The translations under genes and the position numbers were made by a program. Under the pieces are notes generated by a model that made no database searches, was not told the origin of the DNA, and saw nothing but the letters and a program-made list of their open reading frames with translations. This document shows, piece by piece, positions 17,260 through 24,831 of a stretch of DNA of 64,000 nucleotides; the first letter of the stretch is position 1, and every line of letters begins with the position of its first letter. Source of the DNA: Planctomycetaceae bacterium (GTDB lineage Bacteria; Planctomycetota; Planctomycetia; Pirellulales; PNKZ01); the NCBI GenBank assembly GCA_016793115.1, contig JAEUIN010000147.1:55246-119245 (forward strand). Direction: 5' to 3'.

Positions 17260-18291
17260 ATGACCCTCCGCCGCTTCACGAAGCTCGCCTCGTTCGCCTT
17301 CCTCGGACTCTCGCTCCTTGCCGGCACGGCTGAAGCCGGTCATCCGGGCTTTTCGCAAGTGATGCGGGCCGTCGCCGGATCGCAGGGGGCTTCTCAACTC
17401 GTCCGCAAGGTCGCCAACGTCGGTCCGGCCGTCGCCCCAAGCTTCATCGGAAACAACGGTCAAAACAACAACGCCGGTCGCCAGATTCTCCGCACGGTCG
17501 TCAACGGCGTGATCCAAGAAGCCATCGGCGGCGGGCTAAACGGCGGAATCGGAGGCGGTTTGGGCGGGGGGGCATGCAACGGCGGCGGTAACGGCGGCGG
17601 AGGCAATGGAAACGGCGGCGGCATCAATAACGGCGGTAACGTCAATACCATCCCGCAGCAAACGCAACTCGTGTCGGTGATCGACCTGGAAATGGTCGAC
17701 GTCGCCCTCGTCAATCAAGGCGACTCGCAGCAAGGTCCGCTCTACCGCATGACGCTTCGCAACAATTCGAACACGGCGATCACCTCGCCTTTCGCGGTCG
17801 CGATCTACGGCTCGACGCAGCCGACCGTCGGTGCGGATTTCGTTCGCGGTGACGGCCAAGTGAGTTCGCTGCCCGCCGCAGCCACGGCGACGGTCGACGT
17901 GCAAATGCCCGCCGGCTCGGCGAACTACGACTATATGACCGCGGTGATCGGCGAAGCCGCCGGGTTCCGCGACGCCAATGAGCAGAACAACAGCGGGCTC
18001 TACAACCGTACGGCGATCCGCGAAGTGCCGGCCAAGATCAACAGCGTGGGCATCGATCAGACGGCCGGAGCGATGGTGATCGACGGCGAAGGCTTCGGCG
18101 GCGAAACCGGCACGATCACGCTGCTGGTCGGCAACCAAAAATACACGACCACGGTCAAGAGCTGGTCGAGCAACCAAGTGATGTTCACGGTCGACGACTT
18201 CAACGGGGCCGCGGTCGCTACGGCCTCGTTCGTCGTCGCTCGAGCCGACGGTCGCTCGGCCCCGCCGCTCGACGTCGCTCTGGCGAACTAA
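17260..18291 (+). CDS. Secreted Gly-rich surface protein with CARDB-like and TIG-like domains
   Basis: A 343-residue exported protein with a signal peptide of about 25 residues (FAFLGLSLLAGTAEAG). Residues about 80-130 are Gly/Asn-rich low-complexity, a flexible linker. Residues about 140-245 look like a CARDB/COG1361 beta-sandwich (VIDLEMVDVALVNQG..., NNSNTAITSPF, ATVDVQMPAGS). Residues 250-335 resemble an IPT/TIG fold (INSVGIDQTAGAMVIDGEGFGG). No catalytic motif is visible, so a structural or adhesive role is likely. The start ATG at 17260 has a good AAGGA nine bases upstream. It ends at a very strong terminator. Confidence 0.8.
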   Translation: MTLRRFTKLASFAFLGLSLLAGTAEAGHPGFSQVMRAVAGSQGASQLVRKVANVGPAVAPSFIGNNGQNNNAGRQILRTVVNGVIQEAIGGGLNGGIGGGLGGGACNGGGNGGGGNGNGGGINNGGNVNTIPQQTQLVSVIDLEMVDVALVNQGDSQQGPLYRMTLRNNSNTAITSPFAVAIYGSTQPTVGADFVRGDGQVSSLPAAATATVDVQMPAGSANYDYMTAVIGEAAGFRDANEQNNSGLYNRTAIREVPAKINSVGIDQTAGAMVIDGEGFGGETGTITLLVGNQKYTTTVKSWSSNQVMFTVDDFNGAAVATASFVVARADGRSAPPLDVALAN

Positions 18292-18323
18292 GTGCGATCG
18301 CGACGGAGAATGAATCGGGTGGG

Positions 18324-18360
18324 GGAAGCGGGAGTCGAACGACTCCCGCTTCCTTTTTTT
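18324..18360 (+). terminator. Perfect rho-independent terminator
   Basis: A 14-bp perfect stem (GGAAGCGGGAGTCG with its complement) and a two-base loop are followed by seven Ts, 33 bases after the stop of the surface-protein gene. The stop of the convergent kinase gene is 9 bases beyond, so the reverse orientation, lacking a comparable A-run, is weaker. Confidence 0.88.
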
Positions 18361-18368
18361 CGCGCCGC

Positions 18369-20678
18369 TCAACGTAACGTGTAGTCGAGGGACGGCAGCC
18401 GCTCGCGAGCCTGCGGCTGCGTGACGACGACCAGAGCATCGTAATCGTCTTGAAAACGTCGCAACCCGACGAGTGCGGCGGCAAAGCCGATGATGCCGCC
18501 GGCGGCCATGATGCCGAGGGCGACCTGCGCGTGTGCGCCGATGACGACCAAAATCACCACGGCCAGCATCGGCGTCAGAGCCGCGAGACCGAGGTAAATC
18601 CAACTCAAGCGCCGCAGTTTCTGCAAATGATCGCGATCGGCCCGGCTCATCGACGAGAGGCGAATGAAGAGCGGGTAAAAGTGCCGAACCGAGAGCATCG
18701 TGACGAGCAAAAACGGATAGGCCGCGGCGATCAGTCCGCAGAGCAGCAGCGACGTGAAGAAATGCGAATAGATTTGCCAAGGCACTTCGCCCAAGCCGGC
18801 GTGCATCGCGAGCGGATAGGCGAACCCGGCGACAATCCACAACGAGAGACTGATCAGCGACGCTTCATGGCCCATCATGAGGCAGCGCCGTCGCATGTCG
18901 CAAGCTTGGGCGTCGCTCAATTTGTTGCGCAGTTCGGGCGATCGAATAAACTTACCGACGGTGAGCGCGCGGTAAACGCCGTACGCTCCGCCGAGCGGAA
19001 AGAGCACGAGGTTGATCACCGCTTGCACGCGCTGAAAGACGGCGTCGGCTCCCTCCAATCGCAAAACGATTTCCGCGTGGTTGTAGAGATAGTTCAGCGC
19101 GCCGGCCACGCCGTTGGGCAAGATCGTCAGGCCGATCACGACCAGTGCGGCGTAGCGACAGGCGAAACGATGCAGAGGGTCGTTGCGCGGGATGATGAGA
19201 CGCTGCGTCTGGGGATGGAGGCAAAGCTCTAGCTGACGCGCGAACTCTTGGCCCGAGGAGAAACGTTCGTCCGGATCGGGCGCCAAACAGCGCGCCAGGA
19301 CGAGATCGAGGCCCGGCGCGTCGTGATGCACCAAGGGGCGCAACGTGTGGGCCGCGACGCCGAGCTTGCGGCGCTGCGTCATCTGCGCGAGCGTGAGTCC
19401 CCAGGATCGCTCGACCTGCTCATCCTCAAACGGCCGCATGCCGGCCAACAGCTCCCAGAGCATTACGGCGAGCGAGTAAAGATCGGCGCGGCCGTCGAGC
19501 TCGGCGGGCGTCCGATCGTGCGCCGGGTTGCAGGCTTCGAGTTGCTCGGGCGACATATAGGCCAAGCTCCCGCCGAAGTAAGCGGCAGGCGTTGCGCCGT
19601 CGAGCTTGGAGCTGAAACTAATGTTGAAATCGGCAAGCTTCGGCGACCCTTCGGCGGTCAGCAGTACGTTTGCGGGCTTGATGTCGCGATGAAGTACGCC
19701 GACCGTGTGCGCATAGTCGAGCGCCCGCGCAAGACGAGCGCCTAGCCAGCATACGACTTGCGGCCAGCGCATCGTTTGCAGCTTCTGGCGCAGCGGCGAA
19801 TCCGCCGGCGGATCCTCGCCCCGCGCGTGCAGCGACGTATCGAGAGCCCGGAGAAAATGAGAACCTTGCCGCTCTTCGGGCGCGACGACGCGCAACCGAT
19901 CGACGATCGAATGAAGCGTGCCGCCTGCGGCGTATTGCATATACATCAGCCGCAGCCCCGACTCCGGCATCACGCGCTGATCGTAAACTCGCACTATGTT
20001 CTCGTGGTCGAGTTGCGCCAAGGTTTGCGGTTCGGCGCCCTTATCGGCCGTGACCTTCAATGCCACGGTCCGCTGCATGCTCCGCTGCCTGGCTAAGAAG
20101 ACGTCGCCGAACGCTCCCTCGCCGAGCTTGGCGATCAGGTCGAAGTCGTCGATTTTGTCGCCCGCCGAAAGCCCCAGCGAACGGCGCGGGCCTTGCTTGA
20201 CCAACGTCGTGCTTTTGCCGAGCGAGGCGTCACCGAGCAACCGCTTCAGTTCGGAAGCCTGCCCGGGGAACCGGCGAAACAAATCGAGCGGCGGCACGGT
20301 TTCCCCGGCCTGCTTGCGAACGTGGAACTCTTCGTACAGCAGGTCGACCGGGATTTCGCTCGCAAGAAACGGAAACTTCTTCAAATATTCTTCGACGTAA
20401 CGCGGCTGTTTAATTTTCAACCAGCGGTATTCCAAGTCGACCTTGATCAGCTCGACTGCGGTGAGCCGCCGGTGTGCCGCGGGAACCGCCATTACGTACT
20501 CGGCGACGGACGGAGCCCCCGACCCGCTTTCCCAGGCGTCGATGAATCGTTCGACGCTGCCGGAAAGTTGTTCCCACATGGCGCTGGCCGCGCTCGCCTC
20601 AAGCGGTAAGACGTCGGAAACGACGCCAAAATCGCTCGACGGTTTGGTAAATTCACGATCCGCGCTCATGTCGTGCAT
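18369..20678 (-). CDS. Planctomycete Ser/Thr protein kinase with a membrane C-terminus
   Basis: A 769-residue kinase. Residues 1-170 are a helical planctomycete N-terminal region. The kinase domain spans about 178-490: Gly-loop GEGAFG (186-191), ATP-binding Lys208 in VALKV, catalytic HRDIKPAN (330-337), metal-binding DFN (350-352) in place of the usual DFG, and SPEQL (376-380). The helix-C region is short, with VALKV (residues 206-210) only about ten residues before TLAQLDHENIV, probably a group trait rather than decay. Residues about 510-745 hold several membrane segments. It is divergent from the ECF sigma factor across 153 bases, an arrangement typical of kinase-regulated ECF factors. This suggests that it phosphorylates or otherwise controls that sigma factor. 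Confidence 0.93.
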   Translation of the reverse strand: MHDMSADREFTKPSSDFGVVSDVLPLEASAASAMWEQLSGSVERFIDAWESGSGAPSVAEYVMAVPAAHRRLTAVELIKVDLEYRWLKIKQPRYVEEYLKKFPFLASEIPVDLLYEEFHVRKQAGETVPPLDLFRRFPGQASELKRLLGDASLGKSTTLVKQGPRRSLGLSAGDKIDDFDLIAKLGEGAFGDVFLARQRSMQRTVALKVTADKGAEPQTLAQLDHENIVRVYDQRVMPESGLRLMYMQYAAGGTLHSIVDRLRVVAPEERQGSHFLRALDTSLHARGEDPPADSPLRQKLQTMRWPQVVCWLGARLARALDYAHTVGVLHRDIKPANVLLTAEGSPKLADFNISFSSKLDGATPAAYFGGSLAYMSPEQLEACNPAHDRTPAELDGRADLYSLAVMLWELLAGMRPFEDEQVERSWGLTLAQMTQRRKLGVAAHTLRPLVHHDAPGLDLVLARCLAPDPDERFSSGQEFARQLELCLHPQTQRLIIPRNDPLHRFACRYAALVVIGLTILPNGVAGALNYLYNHAEIVLRLEGADAVFQRVQAVINLVLFPLGGAYGVYRALTVGKFIRSPELRNKLSDAQACDMRRRCLMMGHEASLISLSLWIVAGFAYPLAMHAGLGEVPWQIYSHFFTSLLLCGLIAAAYPFLLVTMLSVRHFYPLFIRLSSMSRADRDHLQKLRRLSWIYLGLAALTPMLAVVILVVIGAHAQVALGIMAAGGIIGFAAALVGLRRFQDDYDALVVVTQPQARERLPSLDYTLR

Positions 20679-20831
20679 CGTACCCCTTCAGACTGGGCCG
20701 GTCCAGCAAGGTGCGATAGCATGGAAAGCGGTCCGTCGCCGCCGAGGCCGGGTTTCCCGTGCGTAACGAAACCGTCGGTTTTCCGCTAATCGATTCAGGC
20801 CCGAACGCAACTCATAATTAGAATTGAATTC

Positions 20832-21440
20832 ATGTCGGAACCTTCGGAAGAGCTGTTGAAACGCGTTCGTGCGTCGGAACCCGGCGCGGTGGCCGAGTTT
20901 GCCGAAGTGCGCCGCCCTCAACTTATCGTCTACGTTTCGCGCCAGCTCGGTTACGCGCTCCGGTCGAAAGTCGAACCGGAAGACATCGTGCAGGAGACGG
21001 TGATTCGCGCGGTGCGCAATCCGCATTTGTTTAGTTCCGCCGACCGCGATCCGTTCGGCGTGCTCTGTCATTTGGCGCAAGAATGCATCGTCGACGCGCA
21101 CCGCCGTTATGTCGCGGCGCAAAAGCGCGACGCCGGCAAGGAAGTGGCCCTCGATGGACGCTCGTCGGGCGACGACGTCGGCGGCGGGCTGCGAAACTTG
21201 CTCATCGCCAGCATCACCACGCCCAGCAAAGCCTTCTCGCGCAATGAAAAGGAGCTGCGGATGTGGGACGCCCTCGGCTCGCTTCCCGAAGAGCAGCGGG
21301 AAGCGCTCCGCTTGCGCTACGTCGACGGCTTGCCCACGAAAGACATCGCCCAGCGGCTCCGCAAGACCGACGGCGCGGTGCGCGTCATGCTGACGCGTTC
21401 GCTCGATAAGTTGCAGCAGCTTCTAGGGACTGATTCATAA
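20832..21440 (+). CDS. ECF-type RNA polymerase sigma factor
   Basis: A 202-residue sigma factor. Region 2 is at about residues 22-95 (PQLIVYVSRQLGYALRSKVEPEDIVQETVIRAVRN, with the -10-binding DIVQET stretch). Region 4 is at about 145-198 (LPEEQREALRLRYVDGLPTKDIAQRLRKTDGAVRVMLTRS), a helix-turn-helix binding -35 elements. The middle linker carries a Gly/Asp-rich insertion. No anti-sigma gene is adjacent; the divergent kinase is the likely controller, as in planctomycete STK-associated ECF groups. The ATG is preceded by an A/T-rich region without a clear SD. The stop is 9 bases from the convergent pfkB-type gene. Confidence 0.93.
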   Translation: MSEPSEELLKRVRASEPGAVAEFAEVRRPQLIVYVSRQLGYALRSKVEPEDIVQETVIRAVRNPHLFSSADRDPFGVLCHLAQECIVDAHRRYVAAQKRDAGKEVALDGRSSGDDVGGGLRNLLIASITTPSKAFSRNEKELRMWDALGSLPEEQREALRLRYVDGLPTKDIAQRLRKTDGAVRVMLTRSLDKLQQLLGTDS

Positions 21441-21449
21441 ACGCCGCTG

Positions 21450-22385
21450 TCAATCGACTCGCTCCGGCTTGATCGAGGCGGCGAGTTTCGCGACGCCGGC
21501 AGCATCGAGGCGAGCGGGCAACAGCGAACGCAGGTTATCATTCGCCGCGGCAATTCCCAGCGCGATCGAATTCAAGACATCCGCATGGCGATCGAGCCCC
21601 GCCGCGATCCCCGCGCACAGGCAATCGCCGCAGCCGATCGGATTGACAACTTTCGCGGCGCGCGGCGGCGTGAAACGCCACAAGCCGGCGTCGCGCGACG
21701 AGGCCCATACGGCGTCTTTGCCTTGCGTCACGACAATCCATTCCGCGCCGCAGCGGTTGATCTCGCGCATTGCGGCGTGCAGTTGATCATCGGAATCAAG
21801 CGGGCCGCCGATCGTATTCGCAAGTTCTTCTCGATTGGGCTTCACGAGAAAGGGCTTCGTCGGGCCCGCAAGTAGCTCGGTGAGCTCCGGGCCACGGACG
21901 TCGGCCACGATGCGGCACGGCGTCAGGTCGGCGAGATCACGATAGAAAGAAGCCGCGACTCCTGCCGGCAATGAACCCGTGAACACGGCCGTACGGGCCG
22001 AAGCCGCGGCAATCATATAAGCCGTGCGATAAGCGCGCAGCTCTTCCTCGGTGAGCGGTTCGGCGTTTTCGACGAGTTCCGTCGTCGTGCCTGTCGCCTC
22101 GTCGAGCAGAGTCGTGCAAAGCCGCGTCGAGCCGCTTGTCGTGATCCATTCGACCGACGCGCTAAGCGACGAGAATTCATCGGCAAACGGCTCCCGTGCC
22201 GGCCCGCCGACGGGGCAAATCGTCCGTGCCTCCGCCTCGAGCGCCGCCAGCGCGAGGCAGACGTTCAGCACCTTGCCGGAAGCGCAGCGCAGGACTTCCG
22301 CCGCGCGGTTCACCTCACCAAGTTCGAGCTTCGTAAAGCGCAGAATTTGCTGCCAAGCGGGCGTGAGGCCGGCGACCACGATCAC
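21450..22385 (-). CDS. PfkB-family sugar kinase (phosphofructokinase/tagatose-6-phosphate-type)
   Basis: A 311-residue ribokinase-like kinase. The start is GTG at 22385, overlapping the preceding gene's stop by four bases (GTGA), which implies coupled translation. The N-terminus MIVVAGLTPAWQQILRFTKL matches 1-phosphofructokinase and LacC-type openings. SGKVLNVCLALAAL is the sugar-binding loop and KPNREELA the conserved middle. The catalytic, anion-hole segment near the C-terminus reads NPIGCGDCLCAG, with Cys replacing two common residues (usual GAGDS) and the Asp base retained. The exact sugar phosphate is unclear. It is co-transcribed with the Fe-alcohol dehydrogenase. Confidence 0.87.
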   Translation of the reverse strand: MIVVAGLTPAWQQILRFTKLELGEVNRAAEVLRCASGKVLNVCLALAALEAEARTICPVGGPAREPFADEFSSLSASVEWITTSGSTRLCTTLLDEATGTTTELVENAEPLTEEELRAYRTAYMIAAASARTAVFTGSLPAGVAASFYRDLADLTPCRIVADVRGPELTELLAGPTKPFLVKPNREELANTIGGPLDSDDQLHAAMREINRCGAEWIVVTQGKDAVWASSRDAGLWRFTPPRAAKVVNPIGCGDCLCAGIAAGLDRHADVLNSIALGIAAANDNLRSLLPARLDAAGVAKLAASIKPERVD

Positions 22386-23554
22386 AGCATGTTCTCCAAA
22401 ATGTGCAAAAGTTCTTCGTCGTCGATCGAGCGAGGATTTCCGTTGAGACTGTTGCCGTGAGAGCCGGCGACGAGATCGGGGAGTTGCGCGCGCATCACGC
22501 CCAAGTCGCTCAATCGCGCCGGGACTCGCAGGCGCCGACAGAGGCCGGCGACGTGATCGACGAGCGCTTGGGCCGCTGCCGAGTCGTTCGGTTCGGCCAG
22601 GCCGAGGGCATGACGAGCCAACCGGGCGAGGCCGGCTTCCGCCGCGTTGCGATTCGCCGCCAGTGCCGCCGGCAGCATCACGGCGCAGGCCAATCCGTGC
22701 GGTACCCGGCAATGCACGCCGAGCGCCGCGGCGACGCCGTGGGCCAAACCCAGCCCGGAGTTCGCCAATGCCATCCCGGAAAACAACGCCGCTTGGGCCA
22801 TCGCTTCACGGGCCTCGCGGTCGGCGCCGTCATGAACCGCCCGTTCGACCGACGGCAGCGCAAGTCGCAAGCCTTCCAAGCAAAGCGCCTGCGGCAGCGG
22901 CCGCGCGTTGCGCGTGATGTAGGCTTCAATCAACTGGGTGATCGCATCCATGCCGGTCCACGCGGTCGTCGCCGCCGACACGCCGACGCTTAATTCCGGA
23001 TCGACTACGACGACGCGCGGCACTAGCCGCGCATCGCGCAGGCTCTTCTTAAACGGCGGATCGTAGGACGAGATCACCGCGTTTTTTGTCGCCTCGGTCC
23101 CCGTGCCGCCGGTCGTCGGCATCGCGAGAATCGGCAGCGGGTCGGCGACGAGCTTCAGACCGCGCCCGACACCCTCCAGATAATCGCGAACCGACGCGCG
23201 TTCCGCTTGCGGCGCGAGCGCGGCGACGGCCTTCGCCAGATCGATTGCCGAGCCGCCGCCGATGGGCAAAAGAAACCCGCCGGCCTGCGGCGTTCGGTCG
23301 GCGACGCGAGCGACCGTTTCGTCGACGTCGGCGACAAGCGGTTCGTGATCGATCGTCGCGACGACCTCGGCGGCGACGCCGCTTGCTTCGAGCCGCTCGC
23401 GAAGTTCGGCGACGGCACCGCTCCGCTCAAGAGTTCGCGAGCCGACGACGACCCACGCCTGCCGGCCGAGCGACGCCGCGGCGGCACCGATCTCGCTGCG
23501 CTTTCCCCAGCCGAACACGATTCGCTGCGGGGAAAAGAATTCGAACGGCGACAT
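22382..23554 (-). CDS. Iron-containing (group III) alcohol dehydrogenase
   Basis: A 390-residue Fe-ADH. The NAD-binding glycine motif is GGGSAIDLAKAVA (about 98-110), and the family signature is MPTTGGTGTEATKNAVI (about 143-159). Metal ligands are expected in the MDAITQLIEAYI region (Asp/His), GLGLAHGVAAALG and VPHGLACAVMLP. The start is ATG at 23554; a TTG one codon upstream also exists. It shares four bases with the pfkB gene start, and lies 92 bases below the caspase gene. Possible roles are polyol, lactaldehyde or hydroxyacid oxidation, but the substrate cannot be read from sequence. Confidence 0.92.
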   Translation of the reverse strand: MSPFEFFSPQRIVFGWGKRSEIGAAAASLGRQAWVVVGSRTLERSGAVAELRERLEASGVAAEVVATIDHEPLVADVDETVARVADRTPQAGGFLLPIGGGSAIDLAKAVAALAPQAERASVRDYLEGVGRGLKLVADPLPILAMPTTGGTGTEATKNAVISSYDPPFKKSLRDARLVPRVVVVDPELSVGVSAATTAWTGMDAITQLIEAYITRNARPLPQALCLEGLRLALPSVERAVHDGADREAREAMAQAALFSGMALANSGLGLAHGVAAALGVHCRVPHGLACAVMLPAALAANRNAAEAGLARLARHALGLAEPNDSAAAQALVDHVAGLCRRLRVPARLSDLGVMRAQLPDLVAGSHGNSLNGNPRSIDDEELLHILENML

Positions 23555-23646
23555 CAAAATTCACCACGGATGCGCGAAACTACGGCGACTCAAATGCAAA
23601 GATTAAGGCTACGTCAACGGAACTTCGTTCAGATCGACGCGCCCGG

Positions 23647-24831
23647 CTATTTCCGCGGACGGACCCGGGCGGGGCCGAGCCACTCGTCCCAAGTCTCGTC
23701 GTAATTGTCGTAATGGACAAGGTGCAACCCGTACCAGCTTTGCCGCACGACAGCGGGATACCATTTGCCTTCGTCGTCGCGGGCTTCGATCTTCGCTCCG
23801 ACGGCATACTGCGGCGGCGTATAGGCGCGCACTTTCGAAGCTTCAAGCCATTCGTCGAAGTCGGCCGAGTAGTCGAGGTAGTGCACTTTGTATTGATTCG
23901 ACGCGGCGTCGTATTCCAGCACTTCGGCTTTGAACCAATCGCCTTCGGAAAGCGCTTCGCAATGTGAGCCGGCTTTGGGGAGCGCTTTGCCGACCGCGCG
24001 GGCGACCTTCGTGTTCTCCGCAAAATCGGCCGAAGCCGTGAACATCGACTTTTGTCCCTCGACGAACGCCATTTCGCCCGAGATATAGCGGGCCGCTTCA
24101 TCGAGTTCGACGAACTCGTCGCCGTCGTAATCGGCCGTCGGCCGGCCGTCGAAGGCTTTCACCAGCGAATCGGTGAAAGTCCAAGATCCGGTCGAGGTGT
24201 TGTGGGAGTACGACGAGGTGATCGCGGCATAGCCGATCTCGGCGTCGGTTCGCTGCTTCACTTCGTCGTAGAGCGCGCCGGAGTGGCAGCAATCGGCCAG
24301 GAGCAGTGCGCGATCTCCCGAGAAACGATTCTCGATCATCTTGAAGATGTTCTTTACCGCCCAACCCGAGGCGTCTTTCTTGCCGGCATCGAATTGCGCG
24401 AACCAGGTCTGATTCGTCTCGCGATCACGGTAGCCGTGGCCGGCGAAGTAGAAGATCAGCAAGTCGCCTTCCTCGGTCCGATCGAGCAGTTCGCCGAACT
24501 TGGCGTGAATGCGGACTTTCGTCGCCTGTTGATCTTTAAGAAAGACGATCTGTTCGTCGGGCACTCCATGTTCGCGCAGGCGATGAACGAAACGGACGTC
24601 GGCTCTATTTTTTACCGCGGCCGGAAAACCGGCCCAGATATCCGGATGTTGCCATTCGAGAATGCCGACGGCGAACACCCAGGTGCGGTCGGGTCTCCAA
24701 CCGAGTTCCGCACCGTGTGAAGCAGCGGGCGAGCGGCCGCCCCCCATCGCGAAGAAAACGGCGACGACGAGAAGAGAGAGCGCAGTTGCTACTTGGCACG
24801 CGAGTCCGCGTCGTGCCGTGCGAAGTTCCAT
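23647..24831 (-). CDS. Membrane-anchored caspase-like (C14) protein with two Tudor-knot-like modules
   Basis: A 394-residue protein. Residues 11-30 form a hydrophobic segment that can be a signal or anchor. Residues 50-270 are a caspase-fold (peptidase C14) domain with catalytic His132 in YFAGHGY and Cys182 in LLADCCHSG, both intact. Residues about 296-337 (GDWFKAEVLEYD...HYLDYSADFDEWLEASKVR) and 345-391 (GAKIEARDDEGKWYPAVV...VHYDNYDETWDEWLGPARV) are two tandem SH3-like modules like the chromo-barrel 'Tudor-knot' (Agenet-like) fold of eukaryotes. The start is ATG at 24831, inside the 3' end of the giant dehydrogenase gene (43-bp overlap), indicating coupled translation. A regulatory protease role is inferred. 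Confidence 0.9.
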   Translation of the reverse strand: MELRTARRGLACQVATALSLLVVAVFFAMGGGRSPAASHGAELGWRPDRTWVFAVGILEWQHPDIWAGFPAAVKNRADVRFVHRLREHGVPDEQIVFLKDQQATKVRIHAKFGELLDRTEEGDLLIFYFAGHGYRDRETNQTWFAQFDAGKKDASGWAVKNIFKMIENRFSGDRALLLADCCHSGALYDEVKQRTDAEIGYAAITSSYSHNTSTGSWTFTDSLVKAFDGRPTADYDGDEFVELDEAARYISGEMAFVEGQKSMFTASADFAENTKVARAVGKALPKAGSHCEALSEGDWFKAEVLEYDAASNQYKVHYLDYSADFDEWLEASKVRAYTPPQYAVGAKIEARDDEGKWYPAVVRQSWYGLHLVHYDNYDETWDEWLGPARVRPRK

